Program-made: the position numbers and the translations under genes
In this document: positions 43,746-57,159 of the stretch, piece after piece
Layout of the letters: each line of letters starts with the position of its first letter
Numbering within the stretch: position 1 is the first letter of the stretch
NCBI GenBank assembly: GCA_014773175.1
Contig: VXCM01000913.1
Coordinates: forward strand, 199,408 to 263,407
DNA from: Lucifuga dentata
Taxonomy: Eukaryota > Chordata > Actinopteri > Ophidiiformes > Bythitidae
Direction of reading: 5' to 3'
Length of the DNA stretch: 64,000 bases
Notes under the pieces: model-generated
The model's database searches: none
What the model saw: only the letters and a program-made list of their open reading frames with translations
Told to the model about the DNA's origin: nothing

Positions 43746-44720
43746 AAAATCACTATATGTTAGATTTGATGATGAAATGAAGACAGAGCTAATGTAACTG
43801 TTCCAATTTTAGCAACTGAGAAAGACAGAAATTACAGCTTCAGTTTCACTTTCTAAAAAGGAATTATGGCTTTTTTCTACAATTCCCAAACAGAGTTGTG
43901 TAGTGAAAATATCACACTGACAAGTGGGTGGGTATTGGTGCCATATAAAAAGAGTTTTCTACGCTGGGTACAAAATTTCTGATTCCATTCTGTCACTGTT
44001 ATCAGGAGTTTGTCATATTTGTGTATCAACTTCCAATACTCTTTAAGCTGCTCTGGCAAGGTCTGCAAAATGTACTTTTTTACTTTTCCTCTTATTTTTC
44101 AAAGCGGCAACGCAGTCAGAGCAAGGAGCACAAGCCGTGACTCTCATATATGAGCATTAGATGTGGCGTTCTTTCATTCATCGATATTCCTCTCCCGTAC
44201 TGCAGCCTGGAGACTCAGATTCAGATGGAAAAAAAAAAAAAAANAAAAAAAAAAAAACAAATCTTGAGGATTGTTATTCTAGTTAGGTTTGGTTTTATAA
44301 ATTACAGCTTCTGGAAAATTTTAGTCTTTAGTCAAGGAGAAGGTTGGGCAAATACTAATTTATGTTATCAGAGAGCCCACCTCCTTCATCTTCCAAACTA
44401 GTCTGTGTCACGAGCATCTGTAATTCAAGCTAGCATTAGCCATTAGCATTAGATAATCAAACTAGGAGTAGGGTTAGGGAGTTAGGTGGTGAGGAGAGGG
44501 GATGGAAGTTGCGGTCTGCAGTCTTTGGCCGGCTGCCTTCCCTCTTTCTCTCTGCAGTAAGAAGTGTGTTACCTCCTTAAAGTCCATTTACAACACACAG
44601 CAGCAAAGCTAATATCCATCAAGCAGCAAAACACATTGGTTGACATTCTGAAATTCATCCCAACAATTTTTCACTTCTGAGTGTCTCTCTGAATGAAGGC
44701 ACGCTCACTGCTGTGCAGGG
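43746..44720. other. Non-coding, unclassified
   Basis: No gene is recognised. A poly-A run with N at 44244 lies at about 44229-44257. The 63-codon minus-strand frame at 43877-44068 has no known domain. Confidence 0.45.
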
Positions 44721-44728
44721 CGTTCCAT

Positions 44729-45315
44729 CAGTGGCGCTGTCAGAAATTTTGGGCCCCATGAAAAGAAATCTCTTCGGGCCCCACCACCCGAAGCCAAAAG
44801 TGTACAAATACTCCTCAAGAACCCAATCAATGTATTCAAAGCTTTAAAAACTTTTTACTTTTGTACTTGTACCATATATACTCAAGTATAAGCTGATCTC
44901 GTGTATAAGTTGACCTTGATTTTGACCTGCAAATTTAGATTTTTAAAAAAACCCATATATAAGCCGACCTCCTGATGTTGTTCCATCAATTTATCTGAAA
45001 ACCTGACTTTCCTCTTGTGTGTGTCATGGCGCTGCAGCACACGTTTATAACACAGTTTGCAACGTCAGCCGTCTTCACACGCATGCGTGCACATGCATAA
45101 TTTGAAGTGTTAAGAGAAGTGATGGATACTCACACACGAGCTTCGAGGCGATGCTGCTTTTAATGCGCATTTGACGCATGAGGAAACGTGACGCATCAGT
45201 GATGGTGGTACCCTAGGCATGATGTAAAATCCCGTGCACTATTATTTGATCGTGCAGGGCCCCCCCTCCATGATTCTGGGCCCTCTGAGTCATCCTAACN
45301 CCCCCCCCCATACTG
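44729..45315. mobile_element. Probable hAT element, carrying a nested mariner-like piece
   Basis: The left end CAGTGGCGCTGTCAGAAATT then 'ttgggccccatg' is a form known from fish hAT elements. The right part is C/G-rich ('gggccctctgag', then a C run with N at 45300) and ends CATACTG. The flanks CGTTCCAT (44721-44728) and CGTTCCTA (45316-45323) agree at 6 of 8 positions. The right end is blurred by the C run, so the boundary is uncertain. No transposase is seen. Confidence 0.6.
44872..45230 (+). mobile_element. Mariner-like MITE, left part (nested)
   Basis: After a TA (44870-44871) it begins CCATATATACTCAAGTATAA then 'gctgatctcg'. It matches the complete element at 62827-63338 through 'gcaaatttagatttttaaa' and 'tgatgttgttccat' (to about 44990). 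The right half does not match that copy and no right terminus is visible, so it is truncated or a different subfamily. The right boundary given is approximate. Confidence 0.65.
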
Positions 45316-45323
45316 CGTTCCTA

Positions 45324-48261
45324 TCAAGGAGGAGGGTCGAAATAAATGGTTTAACTGTGGGAAGTTAAACCTTCTCTTTCCACCACAAGCAGGAAACACC
45401 ATTCACCATGGATGCTGATATACGCCTCGCTCAGACAGCTGTGCTATACTGTTTGCAAATGCAAAATTTCCACTCCTCCCTCACGGGTTTGTGATGGCTC
45501 GTAACATGGCAACCCCTCCATGCAACCAAGTAAATGGACAGGGTGAGTCTATAGGGACCAGATTGGGACTGAGCCAAAAGAAAAAAAAAGTCTTATAGTG
45601 TTATTTTAGCTTTCTGTAGACATGTCATCTGCTTTGGTGAAAATGTATGGAGACTGATCAAAATGAGTTTTTTTTTTTTTTTTATGTTGTATGGTAAATT
45701 GTTTTGTGTTTTATAGTAAATTGATGGTGACCAATAAAACATGTGCCAAGAGTAGGAGGATGTTCTAAGACATACAAACAGGCTACAAAGCATCACTCAA
45801 CTATCTTTCCCGTGTCGTACCACCTCTTCTATACAGAATTCCCTGCACATTTCCTTTTCACATTTGAGCGAAAACACAAGAAGAAAACAGTAGCTTTGCT
45901 TCTGAGCTGAGAAGATGAATCTGTTTTATCCAGCAAAGCAAACACTATAGCTGTAGACTGGATGTGCCCAGATATGTTGTGTGTTTGTGTTCCACTATTC
46001 ATCACTTCAAACGTATCCTCCGCTCGCTGCCAATCCGGCACCTCATCCCCGATGCAGTTCCACAGCGTGACTGCCACCGGTGCTCTCAGCCCAGGAGCCA
46101 CAGCTAGTGATTTACTATCTCGCTGTATTTTGTCTCACTTGGGTACACACCACCAGCCACACTGTTGCCCTGTCACAAGCTGCCTTGCCATATTTGTAAT
46201 TCTGTGTAAAGCAGTACCTGAGTGTGAGGTGGTATCTCCACTGCATTCATCAGAGGACTCGCTAATCTAGTTCTGCCTCCACCACAATGAGCAGGATGAG
46301 CGTGACAAGGCAGAACCAGAAAATAAACAGAAAATATATTCTGCATTCAGTCATCAGATAAAGTCCTGCAATTACTCACCAGGGGGGTTTGTTCTGTGAT
46401 TTAAGCCATTGTTGGGCCTTTTACAACCCCAAAAGATTCGTCATGGATGAAAGCGAGATATTTTTACTCAATGCAAAATGGTCCAAACCAAGCCAAATAT
46501 GCCACTGACATTGCGATAAATAGGTTGTGGATGTAAACATGATAAAAGTAGTTGGAATATTTGGAGAATCTATCTAAGCCATGTATGACATGTCTAGAAG
46601 CTTTTTGTCGTTGCTCTCCCTTTGTTTTGTTTCATCACCTTTTATGCTAATTGTTTGAATGCAAATCAGTAAGTAATGGAGGTTCCACCACCTACACCCA
46701 GAGGGCAAATGCACAGTTTTCCACTTAAAATGAGGCATACAAATTCAAAAATGGCATTTTTTCATTCATGTTATGTATGCATTTAATGGCTGATTTAAAT
46801 ACAGTCTTTCCTTTAGGGGCCAGTTTAGACCCAACACAAAGTTACACAAGGCAAATTTGCAGACTACAAATGGTGAGAAGAAATGCATTTCTGAATAAAT
46901 TGAACTTCAATATCCAGAAATCCTGTGAGTAAACTGCACACAGCAGGGCCATGTTTACCAGCCTGGCTGGTCTGGAATCACTATAAGGATACGGGATAAC
47001 GGACAACTGAGGCAGAAGAGCTGACATTAGAGAGCGCAGGCGCTTCCTCCAGTCAGCAACTTTGGATTTCATTCTTGAGTTTTGATGGTGTTGCTCCCCA
47101 CACCAAAAATTCTCGTGGGAAAACTGGAGGGTCTACAGGGGCTGAATGTAGAGGAATGCATTTTTTGTTGCAGCGTTATTTGTCATATAGATAGATGTAT
47201 ACATACAAAAATTCTAGAAGTGCACAAGTCAGATTTTGTGTTCCATCATGCACCAGACTTATGCATTTTCCTTAAAGATGCACACGTAAAGTGGAAATAT
47301 GTAAATCAAGACCTGTTTATGTTGAGATTATAATAGACTGATTCTGATTTTAACATTTGTACCTATAGGAATTCCCTGCATTGCATCTCCTTTCAATTTC
47401 ATGAAGTCTGCACTCTAATAATAATAATAAAGACATCAAATTAAGATATGAAGCACTGAGTCTTAAAAATCACAATGAATGAAACTGTGCAAAACTATAA
47501 TTGGGTTCTTAAAACAGGTATTCAATTTGCAAGTAAACACATACACCCTGCAATTTAGGCTGGATGTTCAAGGTTTTAACCATTAAAAAAAGAAAAACTG
47601 CACTTTTCTCACATAAGGACACTGTGAAGACAATAAGAATAAATTCAGCGAAGTATACAAGACAGATTTCCATAAACAATCTTTTCTTAAGTGCAAACGT
47701 GCCAGTAACTCACAAGCAATACATGTGAAGAATAAATTGTGGCATCTGGAAAAGCAGATGGCAGTGGAAACCACATTTTAAGAATTGATATATATATATA
47801 TATATACACACAAAAACATTAGTACATCTCTTCCCAAAAGCAGAATCGCATAAATCATGCCACATTTCAATAGATTTGATATTTGATTATGTTGTTTTCT
47901 TATTAATGTGCCAAAGGTAGAATACGCTGCAAATTCAGTTCTTTTGTCTGCTGTTGGCCGAACCAAAGCTGAAATGAAGGTGCGTAGAATCAGAGGTAAT
48001 ATAAATACTTTAAAAGGAGAAACATCCATCGCTCAGTTTTCCATCTTACAAATAAGGATTCAAAGACAAATGACTAAAGCAAAGGGAGTTAGCTGTAAAA
48101 CACATCAAATAGTCTTAGGAAATGTTTGCGTGTGCATTGAAACTCACTGAACTGAACCTGAACTGATTTAAACTGATCCATATGACAGGTCTTTGCTCTT
48201 TGATGCATCACATTGTTCTTGTAAAAAGGAACTAAGCAGCCACATTTCCTATACATTTTGA
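45324..48261. other. Non-coding DNA, no recognised elements
   Basis: No supportable gene is seen. The overlapping frames at 45829-46101 (minus) and 45962-46270 (plus) lack domains. A perfect 9-bp stem with a 6-base loop, GGTTTAACT / AGTTAAACC, lies at 45348-45371. A (TA)n tract lies at about 47788-47806. Confidence 0.5.
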
Positions 48262-48366
48262 CGTGATGGTTCAGCGGTTAGAACTGTTGCCTCTGGGCTC
48301 GAACTTGGTGGACGGAGGTTTTTTTGTATAGAATTAGTGTGCTCTCCTGCTGACATGCAAATTAAG
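48262..48366 (+). repeat. tRNA-related SINE-like fragment
   Basis: 'tgatggttcagcggttagaa' then 'ctgttgcctc', followed by 'ggctcgaacttggtggacgg' and, at the right, 'ctgacatgcaaattaagg', corresponds in order to a very common fish repeat. That repeat reads 'ggttcagtggttagcactgttgcctc...gggttcgaac...ggacggagg...gacatgcagattaa'. The middle is shortened and diverged. Confidence 0.65.
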
Positions 48367-50249
48367 GATGTATTTACTGTGTAGTCTTTTTATGATGCCA
48401 TGATGTATTTTAATTATACTTGTATGTGTCTCAACCACTTTGGACCTTTTTATTTTCTTTAATATTAAGGTGACATTGTGCACGTTTGCTTCAAAGTATG
48501 CAGTTTGAGTTTGTATTGTCTCTTCTCTATAGCTGTCCACTGCTCCAAATAGCTTAAATGTGCAAATGGTAAATAAAATGATTATATTTACTACTTTGTG
48601 TATGAAATTTGTGCACTGGGTTCAGATTTTAGTCTATGTTAGTCAGCTAGTCAGTATAATGTCCTTGTAGAACCTCTTGCAGGAGTCCTTAGAAACTTAA
48701 GGTATAATTTAATAATTTTACTAAAAAAAAAAAAAAAAAAAAAAGAAAGAAAGAAATATTATAAGCATAATACAATTCAGGACTTCCTGAATATTTGTGG
48801 GCCCATCTTGAGAGAATTTCTAATTAATTTTTTGCACAGAAATAATACTCAAAGTTTCTCAATCTCAGGACTTGTGGAATTTATGTTCAGCTGTTGTATT
48901 ATTGTGTTGAAAAGTGAAAACATGCTTTGTGTTTTGACAGAATGTAAAATTTATGGGGAGATAAGTCTGGGAACAGTAAAAACTCTGCAAAGACGCTAAT
49001 GCCTAGAAGCACATGGCAGTACCCATGGGTCCTTACGGAGAGAACTGCCTGAATAATAAAAATAATAGTGATGAAAATTCTAAGCCTTAATATGGTAAAA
49101 ATGAACATGCACAAATGCCTGGTTGTCCAAGGAAGCAGTTTGTCCCTGATGAAAATAGACCTGAGAATACATAACAGAGCAACCTTGTAATAACTATTCA
49201 TTTACTCAGGATCCTCACTTCCTCTTCATCACCTCAATGCATATGAGACTGAAATATCTTTTAATCTCACTGAAATATTCATGATGACTTTGATGATGAG
49301 AGGTTGTGGTATCAGGGGTCAGTGCTGTTCAGACTATGAGTGGCTTCCCGGGGATAAGAAATGCACAGTAGAGCTTTCAGAAAACATTCATCCTCGCAAA
49401 AACTCGGAGAGGATGGCAGCCTGCTGTGCTGCAGAAAAGACAACGTTGAGATTTAAGAAATGTTTATAAAAACTTTTTTGCTTCAGTTGTGGGTCTCCAA
49501 ATGCAAAGCTTTCATTTTCATTTTTTAATGATTGAATTTAGTGATTGAATTGAATTTCTGCAATGTACATCAAATGCATAGGCTCTACTTCAGATTAAAG
49601 CATTTGTGCAAACAAGTACTAAAGTGAAACGGTGACAAAGAAATTAGTCCTCTTTTGTCTGATTTGATGAAATTCTGTGAAATCGTTTAAATCACAAAGC
49701 TTTAGAAAATATGCATTGTTGTATCATATGTTATCATATTGAATGATAATGAATTATGCTACTTTTGCCCTGGGAAACACAATTTCATATGCATCATATG
49801 TAGCATTGTGCTGGAAGTATAATGAAACTGTGGGTTGACAATGAAGTTATTTGTAACCTTGAATGCTCTAATTCTATTAGTAACTTCATTTTTCTTGTAA
49901 TTAATTAAAACAAACATTTATCTGTATATTTCCTGTCTTCCTTCACATGGATGTTATTTGTCAGAACACAATGCACATATTAACATAATTACATTTCTTT
50001 AAATTCTACATGAAGCATGCTTTGAACTTCCCCATAGAACATCTATTGTGGTGGTGGTTCTACATGGATCACGTGCACAGTGTCATAAATACTTTTTTTT
50101 TTTTAAATAAACAAAAAGAAAGGAAAAAAATAGCATTTTGTGCAAATCTTTTATTATGCTTGTTGTTATTTTCCCTCATTTGTATAGTGTAACATAATCT
50201 GTTGAACATGCCAAGGTTGCTAAACTTGAAGTTGACGCAAATAGAATTG
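48367..50249. other. Single-copy non-coding DNA
   Basis: No gene is recognised. A poly-A run lies at about 48722-48744. Short frames near 48808-49469 have no known domain. Confidence 0.5.
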
Positions 50250-50640
50250 TTTTGCCTGCTAACACTTATGCACAATCGTAAAAGGCACAGCTATTTTGAT
50301 TTCTTTGTAAAAGCTGTCTTATTCTGGGACTATATTTCCTGGCGGAGACATACATTTTCTTTCATGTAGCTTTGTTGTATCAATTAAACTAATTAACCTC
50401 AACAAAAATGAATAACAGCATGCTGAATGCATCCAGCACATTTCAAGTCTCTACAAGTTGATTGTTTTTTTTTTTTTAGCATACTACAATAAACTGAAGC
50501 CAATGGCGGTCTGGAAGGAAGGAAAAACAATTCTAAAATGTACTGGAAGTATATTCTGGAAAATGGTTGGGAGTAACGTAACTATGTGGGTTTTATTTAT
50601 TGGGCTCAAACATGCAAAATCACCAGTATGGTCCTTTTAA
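50250..50640 (-). mobile_element. TTAA-flanked MITE, copy 4, left-truncated
   Basis: Interior motifs match the 57245 copy in order: 'tgcctgctaaca', 'tctgggactatatttcctgg', 'acatttcaagt', 'caacaagttgatt'-like text, 'gccaatggcggtctggaagg' and the right terminus 'cagtatggtccttttaa'. The left terminal repeat is absent. It lies in the same orientation as copies at 1531 and 57245. Confidence 0.75.
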
Positions 50641-53600
50641 AGCATTGCAAAAGTTTTGAAACAGATCTCCAATATTAAAATAAGAGCATTTAAAGCTGTT
50701 TAAGGTTTCCCTTTAAATAATCACAGCCATCCTGTATTAATAATCCAGAACAGTAAGAAGAGTTTACAGACTGGATAAAGGAGAGAGAAAATATGTTTTG
50801 TAATTAGTTTCTGGATGAGATGCTGAGAATGTACAAATACTGAAATATATCATAGAACCCCAGAATCACCTGATATGTTTCCAGCTTTAGAGGAAAATAT
50901 AGAAGCTCCTCTTCATATTCTCCTGAGAGCTTACATAATGTTCAAAATGCCGATGAGCAGCTCTTGTTTTCCTGCTTACAAATGGCCTGGGATATTAAAG
51001 TGAACACCTCCATCCTAAAACATATTTAGTCAGTGTATGCTGACTTAAAATAACCCCTAAACGAGTCTTAATTCATTCCCCAATATGTTGTAATAACAGT
51101 GCGGTGGTATTAATGAACAACGTGCAAGCGTTTGGTCATTGTTTGACTCTTTCAGGCAGAAACCACAGACTCCTCCAAAGAATAAGGATTTTCAACGTGG
51201 CTTTTATTCTCTGGCGACAGACCCCACACGAAACGTTCCAGGCTGAGGTGTACTTCCTGCCATGGTGACTTTCTGAAGTCACCTTTAAAGAAATGCTGTA
51301 TGGCATTTCCTCTCCTCTTCTTTGTTCTTCTCTGGTTTACTGAGCGTGGGCAGCTCCACTCTTCTTATATAATACCTCAACTACAGACAAGCAAGAGGGT
51401 TCTCAACATCTCTGTGCAACACACACATTCATATTTTCATGCATTTTTTTTTTTTAATCCCTGATCCATTTAGCTGCTTTTCCAGGGTTTTCTGGTATCA
51501 CTGGACAGAATAGTGACCTAATTACAGTCTAATTTCATGCATTCTGTGCTGATTAGATGTGACGATACTGAAATACATGATGTCTTATCGACACAGATAT
51601 TCTAAGAAAACACTGATTTAGTGGAATATTGAAAGCATTGCTTGGAAAATTAATTAATCTGATAATTACCTTCATCTGTTAGTTTATCTTGAGCAGAATA
51701 TTTTAAAACTCGATTACATAAACTTTACTGGAGGGATTTTACAACGGAATTGTGGATTTTATTTAGTAATCTGGATCTAGTTCGAGCTAAAGAAGCCTGA
51801 CCTCAACCCTGTGGGTATGAATACCTTTAGTTTTTAGTTTTTTTATGATCAGGTAAATATTATGTCATAAGTCATTATGTCACAGGTACACACAGGCACA
51901 GTCATTTGATTCCTACGGTTTGAAAACTAAAACCACTTCCAGTGAATTCAGTGTTGACTTCTCCATGTGGCTTTAGTTTTCAAACCTTGTAGTCGAGCAC
52001 CCACACACGTGTAAAGCACCAACAGGAAGTGACTCTTGTGATGTCATAGAGGTCCTGACTTTCCAAAATGGCCTCCACAGCCAAAAGCCTTTATATTGCT
52101 GCTTTCACATGCTTAGTAGTGTTCTTCAATGCCAATTAACTGATATAAATAATAAATTAATTAATTTAAAAATCTAGTAAATTTTGTAAATATATATTCA
52201 TAGTTTGGTTTGAAAAAATATGACAGAACCAGATGTTCTAGATTATTCCTATCCATTCCTGGTTTGCTTCATTATCCCAATACCAACATTATATGGGGTT
52301 TAATGGAATTTATTATTTCTTACAGCAGCTTCAACCTTAATTACACTCTATTTTAATTAAAATATAACGTTAATTGGTCATATTCTAGATCTAATGTAAC
52401 AATGAAATTCAAGAAATTTTGACTAATAATACATTTAACTGTAAAATAGTTGAGGCCATCTTCTAAAATGGCAAAATATGTTCATGTGTTACCTAGTGGA
52501 CATTTTCCCGTCCAGTTCTAGAGCTAGAAGCCAGCCAGGAAGTTTCTGATTTCAACACTTCCTGCTTTCATCTTCATATTTACCTCCATTCAACTGAATT
52601 TGGAATCTTCCAAAAAGGGCTAATCTCAGAAGAGACAGAAAGAAACTTGTGATATTCTGCTGAGCCCTAACCCTAACTCTAACCCTAATCAAAATATAAA
52701 CCTAAACCACCTTTTCATAAGAGTTTTTGCAATCTAGTGTTTTTCTTTCTCTGTAACCACAAATACTAAAATCCTAAGTGTGTGATTTCAGGGTGAAGAA
52801 ATCGATTTAACATGAAATTTAAGTGAAATAGATTATGCCTCTGGGTGTAACAGCGAGTCAGAGAATGGTACAGTGTTTGCAGCAGTTTGAGTTCTCCTCT
52901 GTGCTTTGCAGGTGTTGATGGGATTGACCCAAAAGATGAGAAGACGCATGTAAACACACATTATGAGTCCAAAGAGGCAGCAGCAATGTGTTTCTCTTTC
53001 ATCCCCGTCTATTGCCCACTGAGCGCAAAGCAATTTCTTTTCTTATTTTTTCCTCTAAAGTAAAGCAAGTGTTTTATTGCCTGGCACTGATGTTGCTCAA
53101 GGACAAAAAGAGTGCCAGGCAGAAAGAAAAACTGAGATATTGTCAACATTCATGAAAAACTTTGTAACCCTGCTCATTTGCCTATATAACATATATAAGC
53201 AGGAGATCATTTAAAAGAAGGAAATGCTGAGGAGGTGAAGGTAGACACGTACATGCAGCTACGCCACCATGGAAATCAAAGATGTCTGAAGAGGTCACAA
53301 CATGGCACGTCCCTGTGGGCAAACAAAGTGCTTTAGCAATTGCTTTCTCATGGATCTTGTTAATCAGAGAAATTGGGGCGAATGCTGCACCAGATTAGTG
53401 CTTCTGGAACATGAAAGCAACAGCCAGCTACTCAAAACGAAAGATTCCGAAAAAAATCACCATGTCATGCAAAGTTGCCATTATTTAACAATTAGATTAA
53501 AGTATTTTTTATGCAAGATGTGTGTTTTCACCGTTTCTTTTTCTTCTTTCTTTTCTTCATCACATGCAGTGTTCAGATTTGCCACAACATCACAACCTGG

Positions 53601-55241
53601 ACACAGAAAAAGCTGATGGCGATGAGAATGAAATAGCTGAAAATTAGTAGAACATCTAAGTGTGCACTTTCATCATAGAACCGTTGCTTTAATCTCAGCA
53701 AAGAGGATGTTTATGCTTGCTGTGCCCCAATCCACTTTTCATCCTACTAACTCAGATGGAAATTTTGTAAGTGAGATCTGAAAAGAGCTCTGACAGAAAG
53801 ACGACAAAATACTGTACATCAAAGAACAGAAAATGACTACTTAGTGCATATTTGGAAAATTGTTGGGATAACGGCTAAGAAAGCGGTTTGCATACAAAGA
53901 ATACATATTTTCAGACTTCTGTCATAATCATTCAAATGCACGTTTTTCCTCTCTGTAGCACGGTGGCTTGTCTGCTGAGCTAAATGAATGCATCTTTGCT
54001 AAACATTTTGGATTTGTGTAATAATTAGATTAATTTAAATACCTGAACCTCAAAGACTGAAAATATTTAAGTACATTTACTCCGGTACAACATTTAAGCA
54101 TAACTTGAGGTAACTATGAGAAATATTACTTGAGTATGTACATTTTTTGTGCTACTTACTTCACTTTAGTCCACCATTTATTTATGATGACTACTAGTTA
54201 CCTTGCATATTAAGACTTTAAATTTACTAATTTTACAGACATATAATATTGTTATATTTTTATTATATTATATTATATTATATTACATTATTATACATTT
54301 GTATAATTTGCAGTTTTACTAAAGAACTCCATGGTTAAATAAATATATATATACACTTCTTTTATCATTGCTGGACTTTACAGAACTGAGCTCAGGAGAG
54401 ACATTTATGGATAGAGTTACAGAAAATTCATCTTAAATTTTAATTGATGATATTTATGTTCTGATAAAGAGTTTGGAGACCTTTTATTCCACAATCTTCC
54501 ATGCTAGTAACTGCATATCTTTGACCTTATTCTGTCCTCCACAGTTTCCATTCTTTTTAATAAGAATGGGAATTTCACATCCACGTTGTCTGTTTGATGT
54601 GCTACACAGAAAAAAAGCTTGGAGGAAGTGAAGACATTCAGATAAGAAAACATTAATGTTTAAATTTGCAAATTTAAAATTCCAAATAGAGCACTCTGAT
54701 TTCCAAAAAAAATGTATGGCTCAGATATGACAGGAGCAATAATGCATTCTTGGGTTCTGAAGTATAAAGAAAAATCAAATAACCTTTGCCTTTCACTGTC
54801 AAAACGAAGACACAGTCAATTCTTTCATGTGTAAACTTTTCCTGAGAGTGTAAACAATTCGATCCCATCCATGACGTTTACCTCTCCTCTTTGTGCTCAC
54901 AATTTTCTCCATGAATAAAGAAGCTGCTCCTTTCTCCCACCGGCTAAACCCTGACTGGAACGCAATCAATTATAATATCAGCTCAAGCCCCTATTGGCAA
55001 GCATCATTAGCCTCTGTTCTTTCTTGCATATTAGTGCTGGAACAATCCATGTGGCAGTAGATGGCATTACAATTGATTCTCCAGACAAGACGATTAGAGC
55101 TTTGAATGTTCGCTCTCACTCTTATCTGACCATCACAAACCCNCCCCCCAGAATGAGAAAATCTGTAAATGGAGCTTCTCTGCTTATTGAAAGATGTACC
55201 CACTGTAGATGTGAATGCTTCATTATGAGTAAAAAGTGCAT
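50641..55241. other. Single-copy non-coding DNA
   Basis: No gene is recognised. Points of note are a near-perfect stem (51917-51936 with 51967-51986), four telomere-like CCCTAA-type units at 52664-52691, an AT-rich stretch at 54237-54350, and a C run with N at 55143. The 104-codon frame at 53302-53616 has no known domain. Confidence 0.5.
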
Positions 55242-55872
55242 TTAAAGGACCATACCGCCATTTTGCATGTTTAAGCCTAATATATTTAATTTTCATGCAC
55301 GTAACATTACTGACAATCATTTCCCAAAGCATACTACTGAAACGATGAATTAAAATGTTTTTCCTACCTTCCAGACTGCCACTGGTTTCAGTTCATTCTG
55401 CTATTAAAATCAACTTGTTGATACTTGAAACGTTTTTGGGATAGGTAATCCATCATTGACAACAAGACATATATTCAGGTTTTATTTTAGAAGTTATGTA
55501 ATTTTAGTGTTTAAGTGCAATAAAAAGCGTGGAGTGAATGGGGAATATAGTCCCACAAGAAGACCCGTTTATGGAAAAATTTAAAGGACCGTAANCGTGG
55601 AGTGAATGGGGAATATAGTCCCACAAGAAGACCCGTTTATGGAAAAATTTAAAGGACCGTAACTTCATAAGGCTGTGTAACTATTGGAAGGCAAAGTATG
55701 GATTTTTAAGGTGGGTGTATCACTTGAATATTTGATTTTGAAAGATTAAGAGATTTTGCAAAATATCAGGAAAGTTGAAATATGGTTTTATTGTTTGGGA
55801 AATGACTGTCAGTACCATAACATGTATGAAAATTGAATATATAGGCTCAAAAATGCAAACATGGTTCTTTAA
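55242..55872 (+). mobile_element. TTAA-flanked MITE, copy 5, with assembly duplication
   Basis: It begins TTAAAGGACCATACCGCC and ends 'catggttctttaa'. The interior agrees with copies 2 and 3. The 67-bp block 55528-55594 is repeated exactly at 55596-55662 around the N at 55595, so the true length is probably about 563 bp, close to copy 3. Confidence 0.85.
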
Positions 55873-57159
55873 AGTAAATAAAGTAACAGGTATTAGCAGT
55901 AAAATGTGCTTAAGTATCCAAAGTTAAAAGTACTGACAGTGAGAAGGTTGTAGGAGTTTAGGTTCATGCAGTACGTCTACGTGCACGATTAACTCAGATT
56001 TTTGCTCTGTGCTTTGATTAAAGCAATAATGCAATTAAGACGTACATGGACGTGATGTGGACGTGATTCGCCGAATGTACATGATGCAATCAGAAAATGA
56101 AAAGAGTTCACCAGTCAGGAAATGCATGCAGAAGTGGCTTACTGTGATTATAACTTTTCCATGCCCGAATAAATCGATTTTCAATTGCTTGATTTAAGTC
56201 TAACAAGCTTACTCTAATTTATGCTGATTTTGATCCAGTTATGGCGTTTGCATGGTGTTTGGAAAAATTAATCTATTTCCTTAATCTGAGTAAAATCTAA
56301 ATTTTAATATGCATGTACACATGTCATGTAAAAAAATCTGTATGTCTTGTTTTGGGAATTTTCATGATTTTAAATCAGGTAAAGAAGGAAAGACAGAAGA
56401 AAAAATGACAGCGATAGCAGGATGAGAGAGAAAGAAAGGAATGAAGAAAAAATGGAAACAAATAGTAAAATTAAAAAGGACAGAAGACAAGTTACATTAA
56501 AAACAATAAAAGACAAACAGAGGATATTAGTGATATTTTAGGATCTTATCTCATTAGAAACTTCAGTTACTGCAGCAACCCTCCTAAGAATTATGGGTAT
56601 TTACACAACTAAAATACTTAACAAAATTACTATGAAGCATACCTTACCCTGAATATGTTCTTTATCAATCTGTTGTGTTTGGTCATATTGAACAAATCTT
56701 AACATATCTACAAACATTTTTTTTTTAATATACTTACATATTGTGCAAAATGTTTCCTGTCAGTGTTTTTTAATTCAGTTTTTGAATAAAATCCACTCAT
56801 GGTGACTAAAGCATGATTAAGGATTAGTGATTTCATGCCCACCCACACCTCCTCACTATGAGTTTTCCAGCTGTATTAGACAGCCAGGACTTAATGCTTT
56901 GGTTCAAAACATCCTTCCAATAACTGTAATCAGGAAACAATTACAGTATGATTAGCAAGAAACATAACTGAGAATGCATTTTAGTTGTGTATAAATATAG
57001 TTTATAGGAGACGAGGCTACTCTCAGATAAATGTAGTGGAGGAAAAGTAGACAATTTAATGAATTTGAGCAAATAAACTGTTGCTGTCCAGCTTTGCTGA
57101 TTAAAGGGGATGTATTTAAGTCTTTATTTGAAATGCTTTAATGAGTAAAAAAAAAAAAC
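55873..57159. other. Non-coding DNA, no recognised elements
   Basis: AT-rich sequence without supportable genes. 56380-56530 is purine-rich (GAAAG/GGAAAGA tracts). Confidence 0.5.

Noticed and set aside
45348..45371. Perfect 9-bp stem with 6-base loop as a terminator or regulatory hairpin
   Set aside because: A stem of this size arises by chance in 64 kb, and intrinsic terminators of this type are not expected in a vertebrate.
45829..46270. Overlapping 90- and 102-codon frames on opposite strands
   Set aside because: Neither translation resembles a known family, and mutual overlap of two open frames is expected in a locally GC-rich stretch.
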